Notes under the pieces: model-generated
What the model was told of the DNA's origin: nothing
The model's database searches: none
What the model saw: only the letters and a program-made list of their open reading frames with translations
Position numbers and translations under genes: made by a program
Assembly (NCBI GenBank): GCA_025057155.1
Contig: JANWYD010000022.1
Span: 27,551-91,550 of the forward strand
Direction of reading: 5' to 3'
DNA from: Chloroflexaceae bacterium
GTDB taxonomy: Bacteria > Chloroflexota > Chloroflexia > Chloroflexales > Chloroflexaceae
Length of the DNA stretch: 64,000 nucleotides
Part shown: piece after piece, positions 35,834-44,123 of the stretch
Layout: every line of letters starts with the position of its first letter
Numbering within the stretch: the first letter of the stretch is position 1

Positions 35834-36970
35834 TCACAGATCTGGCACATACGACGTCATCATCTCGCCCTCGACCAGGTGCACCCTTGCGCCCACGCGC
35901 GCCGCCGTCTCCGTCACCTGCCAGGGCGCCTGTTCCAGAACGCGGCGCATATCGGCGTAGCCTGCGGCGCGCCGCGCCGCGATGGATGGGCGCGAGAAAT
36001 CGGCGGCGCTCTGTGGCACCTCGTCGGGACGCGGCTGGTACACGATGTGCACCAGATCCACGCTCCCCTTTACCGGCTCCGCGGGCAGACCAGGGGGCAA
36101 ACTGCGGCGTTCCGCTTCAGGCAGCCGCTCACGCAACTGGCCGAGCATCCAGCGCATATTCAGCATCTGCGCGACCATCTGCACGTCGTGGATGGTCCGG
36201 CTGGCAAACTGGATCTGCCGCTGACGCCAGAGGACATCATCAATAGTCTCCGGCGCCGGGCCGTGCGGATTCCAGAGGTCAATCGCGATAATCAGCGCAT
36301 GACCCGCCAGCGGTTCGCTGAGCACGGCCTGGAGCGGCGTGTTGGCCACACAGCCGCCGTCCCAGTACCATTCGCCGTCAATCCGAGTCGCCGGGAACCC
36401 CGGCGGCAGAGCGCCGCTGGCCAGCACATGCTCCGGTCCGAGGATCTGACGCCGGTTGTCGAAGAAGACCAGCTCGCCGGTGGTCACCTTCGTGGCCCCC
36501 AGGCTCAGGCGCACCGGGCCATGGTTGATGAGTTCAAAGTCGGCGTGGCGGCAGAGCGTCTCCACCAGCGGCGTCGTGTCATAGTAACTGGTCGCGGCGG
36601 GCGTGCCGGGCGGAGCGAGATTAGGTGCGATCAGGCGCGGGGTAAAGAAACCGGGTTGGCCAAAGACAATCGCCTGTCCCACGCTGAGCCGGTTGAAGAA
36701 CTGTCGGGCCAGGCCCCGGAGAGTCGCGCCCCACTCATCGGGCCGTGAAATCGCGCGCCAGAAACGCTCCAGTTGCGCCACACGCCGGTCAGGTGCATTG
36801 CCGGCGATGATCGCGGCGTTGATGCCGCCAATCGAAATCCCGGTCACCCAGTCGGGATGGTAGCCGGCTTCAGCCAGGGCCTGGTACGCGCCGATATGGT
36901 AGGCCCCCAGCGCGCCGCCACCCTGGAGCGCCAGAATGATCTGCGGACGGCTATGCAGCGTCGTGTTCAT
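35834..36970 (-). CDS. Patatin-like phospholipase
   Basis: A 378-residue serine lipid hydrolase with a Ser-Asp dyad. The oxyanion-hole GGGALGAYHIG is at 17-27, the nucleophile S46 in GISIGG and the aspartate D204 in WDGG. The extra C-terminal region is the Chloroflexota-type tail of unknown role. No signal peptide is seen; it is probably cytosolic or membrane-associated and acts on membrane phospholipids. AAGGAG precedes the ATG. The CPBP protease gene ends 49 bp upstream on the same strand, so the two may be co-transcribed. Confidence 0.92.
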   Translation of the reverse strand: MNTTLHSRPQIILALQGGGALGAYHIGAYQALAEAGYHPDWVTGISIGGINAAIIAGNAPDRRVAQLERFWRAISRPDEWGATLRGLARQFFNRLSVGQAIVFGQPGFFTPRLIAPNLAPPGTPAATSYYDTTPLVETLCRHADFELINHGPVRLSLGATKVTTGELVFFDNRRQILGPEHVLASGALPPGFPATRIDGEWYWDGGCVANTPLQAVLSEPLAGHALIIAIDLWNPHGPAPETIDDVLWRQRQIQFASRTIHDVQMVAQMLNMRWMLGQLRERLPEAERRSLPPGLPAEPVKGSVDLVHIVYQPRPDEVPQSAADFSRPSIAARRAAGYADMRRVLEQAPWQVTETAARVGARVHLVEGEMMTSYVPDL

Positions 36971-37019
36971 GCTCCTTCCCTCCTTCCCTCCTTCCCGGTT
37001 GGCAGTGTAGGAGGGGGAG

Positions 37020-37850
37020 TTACAACATATCGCGCATTACCGAAGGACGGGGGCCGGCTCCTCCGCCAAACCGTTGGGGGCCATATACTCCAAGGATGAT
37101 CAGGGCAACGATCGCCGTCACTCCCACGACCAAGCCGTAGGACGAGACAAAAACGCCCAGTGCAAGTAAGACGTAGGCCAGCATATTGGACATCGCATGG
37201 AACACGCTCACGAAGAACAGACTGTGCGCCGTGTTCTGGTAGAGCCAGGTATAGATCACCGTGAGGGACAAATAGAAGAGAAGCTGGCCGGGCCATGGCA
37301 GAGCCGCCATTGGCGATGCCGGATTGAGCATCAGAGGGACGTGCCATAGGAACCACAGCACCCCCATGATGAGCACGAGTTGCCAGTCAGGGCAAGTTGT
37401 CTGTAAACGGGGCAGGGCGTATCCCCGCCAGCCGATCTCCTCCCAGGCGCCGGCAAGCAGCATGGCGCCGAAAACCGGCAGTAAACTTCCCCAACTGAAC
37501 CAGGCTACATCGGGCGACGCCTGGCCAGTGACGGCCCCGATGGCCAGGGCAATCGCCGCTACAAGCGGCCAGAAGCCCAGCACCAATACCCACTGCCAGG
37601 GCGAAGCGCGCCACCGGAACAGCGGGCGAAACAGCGCCCGGAGGCCACCGGATTCGCGGAGGGCCAGCACGACCGCTACCGCCGCCAGGGTTGGCCCCAG
37701 GCCGCCAAGCAGGCTGAACAAGGGGCTGTCGAAGGGGAAGAGGCCCCGCGCATACAGGGCCTGGGGAACCCATCCTGACCAGGAGAAGCCGAAGGCCAGG
37801 AGGTAAAACGTTACGACCCGGTGGCGCTGGATCGGACTAGCATGGCCCAT
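37020..37850 (-). CDS. CPBP family intramembrane metalloprotease
   Basis: A 276-residue integral membrane protease-like protein of the CAAX-protease/bacteriocin-processing (Abi) family. The three motifs are EEIGWRG (Glu-Glu and Arg), FLWHVPL (His) and VFHAMSN (His plus Asn), all intact. About 8 helices. Substrates are unknown. An in-frame TTG exists at 37874, but the ATG at 37850 starts the familiar sequence; neither has a clear Shine-Dalgarno. It is followed by the patatin gene on the same strand. Confidence 0.9.
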   Translation of the reverse strand: MGHASPIQRHRVVTFYLLAFGFSWSGWVPQALYARGLFPFDSPLFSLLGGLGPTLAAVAVVLALRESGGLRALFRPLFRWRASPWQWVLVLGFWPLVAAIALAIGAVTGQASPDVAWFSWGSLLPVFGAMLLAGAWEEIGWRGYALPRLQTTCPDWQLVLIMGVLWFLWHVPLMLNPASPMAALPWPGQLLFYLSLTVIYTWLYQNTAHSLFFVSVFHAMSNMLAYVLLALGVFVSSYGLVVGVTAIVALIILGVYGPQRFGGGAGPRPSVMRDML

Positions 37851-38001
37851 AACCGAATCTCGGCGACAGAGCAAAGCGCCTCACGAGCGGACATTGACGA
37901 TAGTTGCCTGCATAATCGCCACTACCTTGCTCGCGGTTCCTATAAAAGCGTGCGCTTCGCCGGTGCAGACGGTGAGCGTCCTGCCCGCGAGGTTTCGCTG
38001 C

Positions 38002-38865
38002 TCACTGGTAATGATACTCGACACGCTCAATGCGCCCGCGCCAGTAGGGATGCGGCCCCTGGGGAAGCAGCCAGGCGACCTCGCCCTGCAACGGGACGAG
38101 CATCCCATCGCGCGCCTGAAAGTCCCAACAGCGAACCTGCCAGGGCGTGGGCACGAGCGTGCCGTTGACGTCGCGGTAACGGTCATCGGCGCGAACGGAG
38201 TCGATCAGGCCCTGGGCATCGAACTGAAACACCAGCCTGACGCTCGTCGCGCCGTCGCGAAGCGTCGCAGCGGCGCGGGTGTCGTCAATGGCTTCCCATT
38301 CCACGCCCTGACCGGGCAAGAGCGCCGTGGGGTACCACACCGCTTCGGCCAGAAAGCGCATCAATTCGCCATGGTTCAGTTCCGGACTGGCCGGCATTTC
38401 CGCCACGGTGAACAGTCCCAGCAGTCGCGCCGCCAGCGCGCCCGTGCCTGCGACATAGGCATCATACACGTAGATGGGCATACCGGGCGCCATGCCGATC
38501 CGCGCATCCCAGACAAAGCCTGGGTGGCGCGTAACGACGTGCTGGGTCGAAGTCAACGGGCGCCACTGCTCCGCGGTCTGGCTCATATTGAAGACGCCGG
38601 TAAACTTAACCCGGGCGGAGGCGACCACGGGCTGGCCCTCCTTCAACACGGTGCGGAAGTAGCGTTGCACCGGCACCGGCAGGTCGGCCAGGTCACGCGG
38701 GTCGTAGGGCCTGACACCGGCGGGCAGCCGGGCCGCGTACATCTTCGCGTGCAGGGCGCCGATGGCCCTCTGCCAGCGGAGCGCGCCGTAGAGGTATAGC
38801 GCCCCGACGCCGCCAGCCAGGAACAGGAACAGAGCCAGGAACGACTTCGGCCATGAAAAACGCAT
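38002..38865 (-). CDS. DUF6544-like membrane-anchored protein
   Basis: A 287-residue protein with one N-terminal membrane helix (about 6-26, FLALFLFLAGGVGALYLYG) and a soluble domain. The domain contains LPVPVQRYFRTVLKEGQPVV, WRPLTSTQHVVTRHPGFVWD and a C-terminal LVPTPWQVRCWDF. This matches the DUF6544 (formerly DUF6920) family as I remember it; its function is unknown. The ATG at 38865 is chosen because AAGGAG is 7 nt upstream, though the frame is open to 38970. It stands alone. Confidence 0.75.
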   Translation of the reverse strand: MRFSWPKSFLALFLFLAGGVGALYLYGALRWQRAIGALHAKMYAARLPAGVRPYDPRDLADLPVPVQRYFRTVLKEGQPVVASARVKFTGVFNMSQTAEQWRPLTSTQHVVTRHPGFVWDARIGMAPGMPIYVYDAYVAGTGALAARLLGLFTVAEMPASPELNHGELMRFLAEAVWYPTALLPGQGVEWEAIDDTRAAATLRDGATSVRLVFQFDAQGLIDSVRADDRYRDVNGTLVPTPWQVRCWDFQARDGMLVPLQGEVAWLLPQGPHPYWRGRIERVEYHYQ

Positions 38866-39389
38866 CGCTTGCTCCTTAGTTGTGCGTCCGACAAGTTCTC
38901 GAATGTGAGGGCTTAGCTCTCCCAGAAACCCTCCTCCCATCCCTTTCGTGCAACTCGCCGGACGAACCACTTAGTGGTCTGTAAAGGAAGTTTCCCGGCA
39001 TTTCCGCCCCCCCTCCCAGCCTCCCCCCGTTGGGGGGAGGAGCCGACCTCACTCACCCGGCGGGGGAGGGTTGGGGAGGGGGTGGAAGTTCAGCGAAAGA
39101 CTTTGTTTATAGATTACTTAGCGGCCTCCCCAGTGGAGGACGGAATGGATACCGCTTACGTTGTAGCGTATACTACGGCGAGAAGCAAGCCACACTTGCA
39201 CCGGGCATCATTGTAACCCGGCGCCCCTGCGCCGCATCACATCATTCGAGGGCGCTCCGGGCGCGCAATCCTTCAGGCAGCGGTGGAAAACGGGGTTTCG
39301 CCAATGGTCGCTTCCGGCAACTGTATGAGTTGGCCCTGTCCTCCCCAGGCAGCCCGGCAGGTCCTCTGTTTACCTCAGGAGTCTGAACC
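38866..39389. other. 524-bp divergent intergenic region
   Basis: Between a minus-strand and a plus-strand gene. It holds CCCTCCCAGCCTCCCCCC and GGGGGGAGG dyads around 39008-39042, a GGGGGAGGGTTGGGGAGGGG tract at about 39063-39082, and a TATACT (39169-39174) that may be a -10 for the downstream channel gene. No gene seen. Confidence 0.55.
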
Positions 39390-40415
39390 ATGACCGACCA
39401 ACCATCGCTCCACGTCGCGACCGGTGATCATGACCACATCGAAGCCCGCCCACGGTTGCAGTACTTTCCCATCTCGTTCTTTGCGTCGGTGCTGGGCATG
39501 ACCGGCGCAACCATCGCCCTGCAACGAGCGGAGCGCTTCCTGGGCTTGCCGTTCGCCATCAGCGGCATCGTGCTGGTGGCCTCGCTGGCGATCTTTCTGG
39601 TGGTCGCGACCTTCTACACGCTGAAGGCGATACGATACCCCGAAGCAGTAAAACGGGAGTTCGCCCATCCCGTTAAGATCAATTTCTTCCCCACCATATC
39701 GATCAGCATGCTGCTGTTCGGGATTGCCTTTATGCGCCTGAATAGCGACGTTTCGCGTCTGTTCTGGATGGCGGGCGCGGCCCTCCATATCGGGTTCACC
39801 ATCGCCATTCTCTCGGCCTGGATGCAGCGAACCACGTTACAGCCTCAACACGCCAACCCGGCGTGGTTCATTCCGGTGGTGGGCAACATCATCGTCCCGA
39901 TCGCGGGGGTCGAGCACGCTCCGGCTGAGGTGTCCTGGTTCTTCTTCAGCATCGGCCTGATCTTCTGGCTGGTGTTGCTGACCATCGTGCTGTACCGGAT
40001 CATCTTTTACCCGCCGCTTGCCGAGCGCCTGAGACCGACCTTGTTCATCCTGATTGCCCCGCCCGCCGTCGGTTTCATTTCCTATCTACGGCTGATGGAG
40101 CACGACGTCAGCGGCTTTACCCTGGATAGCTTCGCCAGGGTTATGTACTATGTCGCGCTATTTATCTTTATCTTGCTGCTGACCCAGGCGCGCTACTTTG
40201 TGACTCTCCCCTTCTATCTCTCGTGGTGGGCCTATTCCTTCCCCGTGGCGGCGATCGCTATTGCGACCATCGTGATGGCCTCCAGGACGAACCTGCCGGT
40301 TTTCCAGGGGCTGGCCTATGGGCTGCTCATTGGATTAGGAGCGCTGATTATCGTGCTATTGTTCCGAACAGTTATGGCGATTGTCCAGCGCAAGATTTGC
40401 ATTGAGGATGAGTAA
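39390..40415 (+). CDS. TDT/SLAC1 family transporter (TehA-like)
   Basis: A 341-residue membrane protein with about 10 helices. The family-typical YFPISFFASVLGMTGATIAL follows a short cytoplasmic N-terminus, then NPAWFIPVVGNIIVPIAG and a C-terminal YYVALFIFILLLTQARYF. TDT members export anions, dicarboxylates or sulfite; tellurite resistance by TehA is a side effect. The substrate here is unknown. AGGAG precedes the ATG. It stands alone. Confidence 0.9.
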   Translation: MTDQPSLHVATGDHDHIEARPRLQYFPISFFASVLGMTGATIALQRAERFLGLPFAISGIVLVASLAIFLVVATFYTLKAIRYPEAVKREFAHPVKINFFPTISISMLLFGIAFMRLNSDVSRLFWMAGAALHIGFTIAILSAWMQRTTLQPQHANPAWFIPVVGNIIVPIAGVEHAPAEVSWFFFSIGLIFWLVLLTIVLYRIIFYPPLAERLRPTLFILIAPPAVGFISYLRLMEHDVSGFTLDSFARVMYYVALFIFILLLTQARYFVTLPFYLSWWAYSFPVAAIAIATIVMASRTNLPVFQGLAYGLLIGLGALIIVLLFRTVMAIVQRKICIEDE

Positions 40416-40785
40416 CGCACCTGCCTGACGTGAGGGTCTGGGAGGGCGCGGCTTCCGAGGAAGGCTCGTTCCTTGCCCATTTGAAGCAGGGTGGGGCAAC
40501 CAGGTTTCCCCGCACCCCTGCCCGGAGGACGGGTCCGAGCGGGCCGCGCCCTTCCAGGAATGCTCGTTCCTCGTCCGTTTGAAGAAGGGGCGGGGAACCC
40601 TGGTTTCGCCACGCCTCTGCCGAATGAACGGTTGTGGGGGCCCACGCCCTGTTTACCTTCCACCCCCGAATCGCCCGCCCGAACACCGGAAAAGCAGCGC
40701 GTCCCAGGTATTGCCGAGCAGGTTGCCGATCCGGATCATGCGCAGCGCGCGCTCGATGGCGCGGGCCTGTTCCGCTATGTTCACA
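40416..40785. other. 370-bp intergenic region between convergent genes
   Basis: Contains two GGGGAAACC(A/C)GGTTTCCCC-type dyads (around 40491-40517 and 40583-40608). Near 40657-40784 on the minus strand is a short stretch of protein-like sequence with normal codon bias and no clear start. No full gene. Confidence 0.5.
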
Positions 40786-41508
40786 TCAGCCGTGCAACCC
40801 TGGCAGAAACACGGTCGGGCTGGGCACCAGCAACGGGCTGTGGCTCTTAAAGGCTTCGGCGTAGGCGACCCCGAACAGGCGCCCCAAATAGGCGTCCTCG
40901 GCTTCATAGAGGGTCAGGAGACGGTCGCCCTCTTCCACCCGAAAGATCGAGCTATACTCGGCCAGGGCTGCGCGCTTCCGCTCGTAGGTATCGCTCACGT
41001 CCACGGCGAAGGCAAAGTCGCGGCCCCAGGGCGGCTCCATCTTACAGTGGGGGAAGAAGAGCCGCTCCACTTTCCAGGGTTCCGTATCGGCCAGCAGTTC
41101 GCCGCCGGGCACTCGCTCCCAGTGATCCAGGCGAGCGTAGAAGACCGCGGCGCTCAGCAGCGCGCCCGCGGCGGCATGGTCGGGATGCACGCAGGCATCG
41201 GTGGTGCCAAAGACTATCTGGGGCCGGTGGATGCGGATCAGGCGCGCCACCTGCAGGCGCAGGGGAATGTTGTCGCTGAGAAAGCGATCCTGCCCGTTGA
41301 GGAACATCCGCTCGGCGCCGAGAATGGCCGCCGCGCGCCGGGCCTGGGCCGCTCGCTCCCCCGGCGCGGCAAAGTCGCTCGGCTCTCCATCACAGAGATC
41401 CACAAGGAGCACTCGCAACCCTTCCTCTACCAGTCGCGCAACCGTCCCACCCATCTGCACCTCGGCATCGTCAGGGTGGGCGGAGATCACCAGCGCATCG
41501 TATGACAT
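40786..41508 (-). CDS. PIG-L family N-acetylglucosaminyl deacetylase
   Basis: A 240-residue zinc deacetylase of the PIG-L/LmbE family (MshB/BshB-like), removing N-acetyl groups from GlcNAc conjugates. The zinc motif is AHPDDAE (H11, D13, D14) and the second motif is HPDH (H108, D110, H111). The size and FLNGQDRFLSDN segment fit the bacillithiol BshB-like branch, but glycan substrates are equally possible. The ATG at 41508 is chosen over the upstream frame because AGAGGA precedes it. It is divergent from the membrane glycosyltransferase-like gene. Confidence 0.9.
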   Translation of the reverse strand: MSYDALVISAHPDDAEVQMGGTVARLVEEGLRVLLVDLCDGEPSDFAAPGERAAQARRAAAILGAERMFLNGQDRFLSDNIPLRLQVARLIRIHRPQIVFGTTDACVHPDHAAAGALLSAAVFYARLDHWERVPGGELLADTEPWKVERLFFPHCKMEPPWGRDFAFAVDVSDTYERKRAALAEYSSIFRVEEGDRLLTLYEAEDAYLGRLFGVAYAEAFKSHSPLLVPSPTVFLPGLHG

Positions 41509-41546
41509 CGTCGTCCTCTTTTTACAGTCACAGTGCATGGACTATC

Positions 41547-41552
41547 ATTATA
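41547..41552 (-). promoter_or_regulatory. Candidate -10 (TATAAT) for the PIG-L gene
   Basis: On the minus strand ATTATA reads TATAAT, about 40 nt upstream of the PIG-L ATG, in a locally AT-rich stretch. Confidence 0.5.
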
Positions 41553-41734
41553 CTGATGCGCCGGGATCGTGCGATGTTACAGGCGAGGCTGATGCAACGT
41601 CCGCCTCTAGGGGGGTTGGGGCGGCTACGCCGCCGGGGCCAACCAGAAACGTGGAATTTGGGGCTCGTCCCGGAGACTTTGCATTCGCCCTGCCCGTTAC
41701 AGGCGCGCCGATTCGCGCTTCCGCCGCGATCGGC

Positions 41735-41740
41735 TATACT
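41735..41740 (+). promoter_or_regulatory. Candidate -10 (TATACT) upstream of MITE copy E
   Basis: TATACT 250 bp before the GTG start of the membrane gene. MITE copy E lies between this element and the gene, so the transcript would run through the whole element. Confidence 0.45.
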
Positions 41741-41809
41741 GGTGCGAGCACAGGATCTTCACCCTCCCCCTGACTCCCTCCCTCTCCACCTGCGGGGGAG
41801 AGGGCGCCG

Positions 41810-41977
41810 TTCTCAGATGAGGGTTTTCCGGCCCATCCTCGCGTCGCATGCGCCATCCGGGGCATTGGGACGCCCAACTCCCCCCTCTCCCGCTCGCGGG
41901 GGCGGGGGGGTTGAGGATCGTAAGCGCATTGAAATGCCGAAAACCCCTGCTCGCACGAAAAACCCTACACCTGAGGA
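41810..41977. mobile_element. MITE-like element, copy E (168 bp, orientation of A) at a gene start
   Basis: It starts TTCTCAGATGAGGGTTTTCC and ends AACCCTACACCTGAGGA at 41977. The right end differs from the other copies by one base (GAGGA instead of GAGAA), making GAGGAG with the next base, 6 nt before the GTG at 41985. Confidence 0.85.
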
Positions 41978-41984
41978 GTGGCCG

Positions 41985-44123
41985 GTGTGGCTGGCAATCC
42001 TTGCCGGTTACACCCTGGTCGCATTGCTGCTCCTGACGCCCGTCCTGCCGATGTTCGGCGCCGCCATTCCTGGCGGGCCGGTGGCTGCCGTGGACGGCTG
42101 GCAGAATGTCTGGAACCTGTGGTGGGTGCGCCTGGCGCTCTTCACCGGTCGCGATCCGTTTGTCACCGATCTGCTGTTCTTTCCCGAAGGGACACCGCTG
42201 CACCTGCAGACCCTGGGCTTCATCAACGGGGTGCTGGTACTGCCGGTAACAGCCCTCTGGGGGCCGGTGGCGGGCTACAATGCGGCCATGCTTCTCAGTC
42301 TGGTTCTGGGGGGAATGGCCGGGTACGCCCTGGCCCTGCGCGTCTGTGGAGTACCGTGGGCCGCGTTCCTTGCCGGGCTGATGTTCACGATCGCCCCCTT
42401 CCATATGACGCGCATCTGGGATGGGCAACTGGAACTCGCCAGCCTGCACTGGCCCGCGCTGTACGCCCTGTTCTTGCTGCGCGCCGTTGAAGACGGTCGC
42501 CGGCGCGATGCCGTTCTCGCCGGAGTGTTCCTGGCCTGCACCGGCCTGTCGAGCTGGTACTACCTGCTGTTTATGGGTCTCTATGCGCTGAGCTTTGCGT
42601 TGCTGTGGGCCAGCGGGCCACAGGCGACCCGCCTTGCGCTCCGCCAGACGGCGCTGAGTCTGCTGGTGGGCGGGCTGCTGCTGCTCCCCGTGCTGCTTCC
42701 GGCGCTGCGTCTGGCGCTTGGCTCGCCGGGAGCGGTGCAGCAGTTCGAGGGTGAAGAAGCGCTGCGGCGTTCGGCGAACCTGCTTGACTTCTGGTTGCCA
42801 AGTTACCTGCATCCGCTGTGGGGCGCCTGGCTCTTCAAGCAGGTGGGCCGGGCCTGGCACGATTACAGCGGCGACTGGAACGTGGCCCTGGGCTACGGCG
42901 CTCTGGCGCTAAGCGCGCTGGCCGCGGCGCGGTATCCGCAACGCGCCTGGCGCTGGCTCGCGCTTGCCGGTATGGCCCTGGTCTTCGCCCTTGGTCCACG
43001 CCTGCAAATCGGCCCCTGGCAGACCGGCCTGCCACTGCCCTATGCCGTGCTCGAAGCGCTGCCGGGCATCAACCTGGGCCGGCGCCCGCTGCTTTTCACC
43101 GCGGTCGCGACCATTGCGCTGACGCCGCCTGTGGCCCTGGGCCTGCGCGCCCTTGGCGCGATGGTAGAGGCCCGGCGTCGCTGGGTGGCGGCCCTGTCGC
43201 TGGCGCTGATCGCCTTTGAACTGGCGATTGGCCCCTGGCCGCTGCTGCCGGCGGATACGCACCTGCTGAACCGGCAACTGGCGACCGGCACGGGCGCGGT
43301 GTTTGAGATACCTCCGGCGGTCTACAAGTATGTCGAGCCCCAGCGGGCGCAACTCATCCACGCCCGGCCCATCCCTGGCGGCTACCTGGCCCGCCCGCCA
43401 CGCTACGCCTGGCCGTACACGGCGCCCGGCGTGCGCCCACTCTGGCGCATGCATCCCGACCCGGCTTCGCCCTTCCTCGAAGGCTCCGACGGCCCGCTCG
43501 CCGCGCTGGCCTTCTACGGCGTGCGCGACGTGGTGGTGCGCTGGGATCAGATCAAGCCGGAAAGCATCCCTGGGGTTCGGGCGGCGCTGGAGCAAACGCT
43601 GCCCGGTCTGGCCCCGGTATTCGATGACGGAACGCGCAGCCTCTACCATGTGCCGGTCAACCCCGGACGCGCGATTGCCGCCTTTAGCGGCGACGGCTGG
43701 CAGCGCCCCGAGAGCGACGGCCAGCAGACCTGGCGCTGGATGGGGCCGGAGGGAACGCTGACGCTGATCAATCCTGGCGCGGAGGTGCGGCGGTTCACCC
43801 TGCTCCTCGTCGCCCAGAGTTACCGCGCGCCTCGCACAGTGACGCTCAGCCTCGACGGCGCCCCCGCGGGGACCTGGCTGGTCAACCGGGGACCGTCGCG
43901 CACGTACCTGCACTTCTGGCTTGCCCCCGGCGAGCACCATCTGGTGTTGCGAGCGCCAGCCGACCGTGAGGAGTTGCCGCATAGTTCGCGTTTGCTGAGC
44001 ATTGTGCTGCTTGAGGCGCGCCTCGAGTCGTCGGCAGGGGCGGTCCCGGGTGGCAGGGTGGCAGAGGTGTGGCGGTGTAGCGGCGTGGAGGTGTGGAGAT
44101 GTGCAGATGGCGAACCGCAGTAG
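41985..44123 (+). CDS. Large multi-pass membrane protein, glycosyltransferase-C-like
   Basis: A 712-residue protein with about 10-12 helices in the first 400 residues, an extracytoplasmic region and a C-terminal beta-sandwich (about 580-690, RWMGPEGTLTLINPG, VTLSLDGAPAGTW). The loops after helices 1 and 3 (WVRLALFTGRDPFVTD, FFPEGTPLHLQTLGF) resemble GT-C type polyprenyl-linked glycosyltransferases and YfhO-like proteins; no catalytic residues can be named. The GTG is chosen from GAGGAG at 41973-41978, at the right end of MITE copy E. An in-frame ATG inside the element (41934) would add 17 residues (MPKTPARTKN...). The C-terminal 20 or so residues read a GTGGAGGTGTGGAG repeat. It overlaps the next gene by 17 bp. 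Confidence 0.8.
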   Translation: MWLAILAGYTLVALLLLTPVLPMFGAAIPGGPVAAVDGWQNVWNLWWVRLALFTGRDPFVTDLLFFPEGTPLHLQTLGFINGVLVLPVTALWGPVAGYNAAMLLSLVLGGMAGYALALRVCGVPWAAFLAGLMFTIAPFHMTRIWDGQLELASLHWPALYALFLLRAVEDGRRRDAVLAGVFLACTGLSSWYYLLFMGLYALSFALLWASGPQATRLALRQTALSLLVGGLLLLPVLLPALRLALGSPGAVQQFEGEEALRRSANLLDFWLPSYLHPLWGAWLFKQVGRAWHDYSGDWNVALGYGALALSALAAARYPQRAWRWLALAGMALVFALGPRLQIGPWQTGLPLPYAVLEALPGINLGRRPLLFTAVATIALTPPVALGLRALGAMVEARRRWVAALSLALIAFELAIGPWPLLPADTHLLNRQLATGTGAVFEIPPAVYKYVEPQRAQLIHARPIPGGYLARPPRYAWPYTAPGVRPLWRMHPDPASPFLEGSDGPLAALAFYGVRDVVVRWDQIKPESIPGVRAALEQTLPGLAPVFDDGTRSLYHVPVNPGRAIAAFSGDGWQRPESDGQQTWRWMGPEGTLTLINPGAEVRRFTLLLVAQSYRAPRTVTLSLDGAPAGTWLVNRGPSRTYLHFWLAPGEHHLVLRAPADREELPHSSRLLSIVLLEARLESSAGAVPGGRVAEVWRCSGVEVWRCADGEPQ
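44050..44110. repeat. GTGGCAGAGGTGTGGCGGTGT / GTGGAGGTGTGGAG tract at a gene overlap
   Basis: Degenerate units of the same family as 9472-9559. The tract encodes the end of the upstream membrane protein. It also contains GGAG (44095-44098), 8 nt before the ATG of the next gene. Confidence 0.65.
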
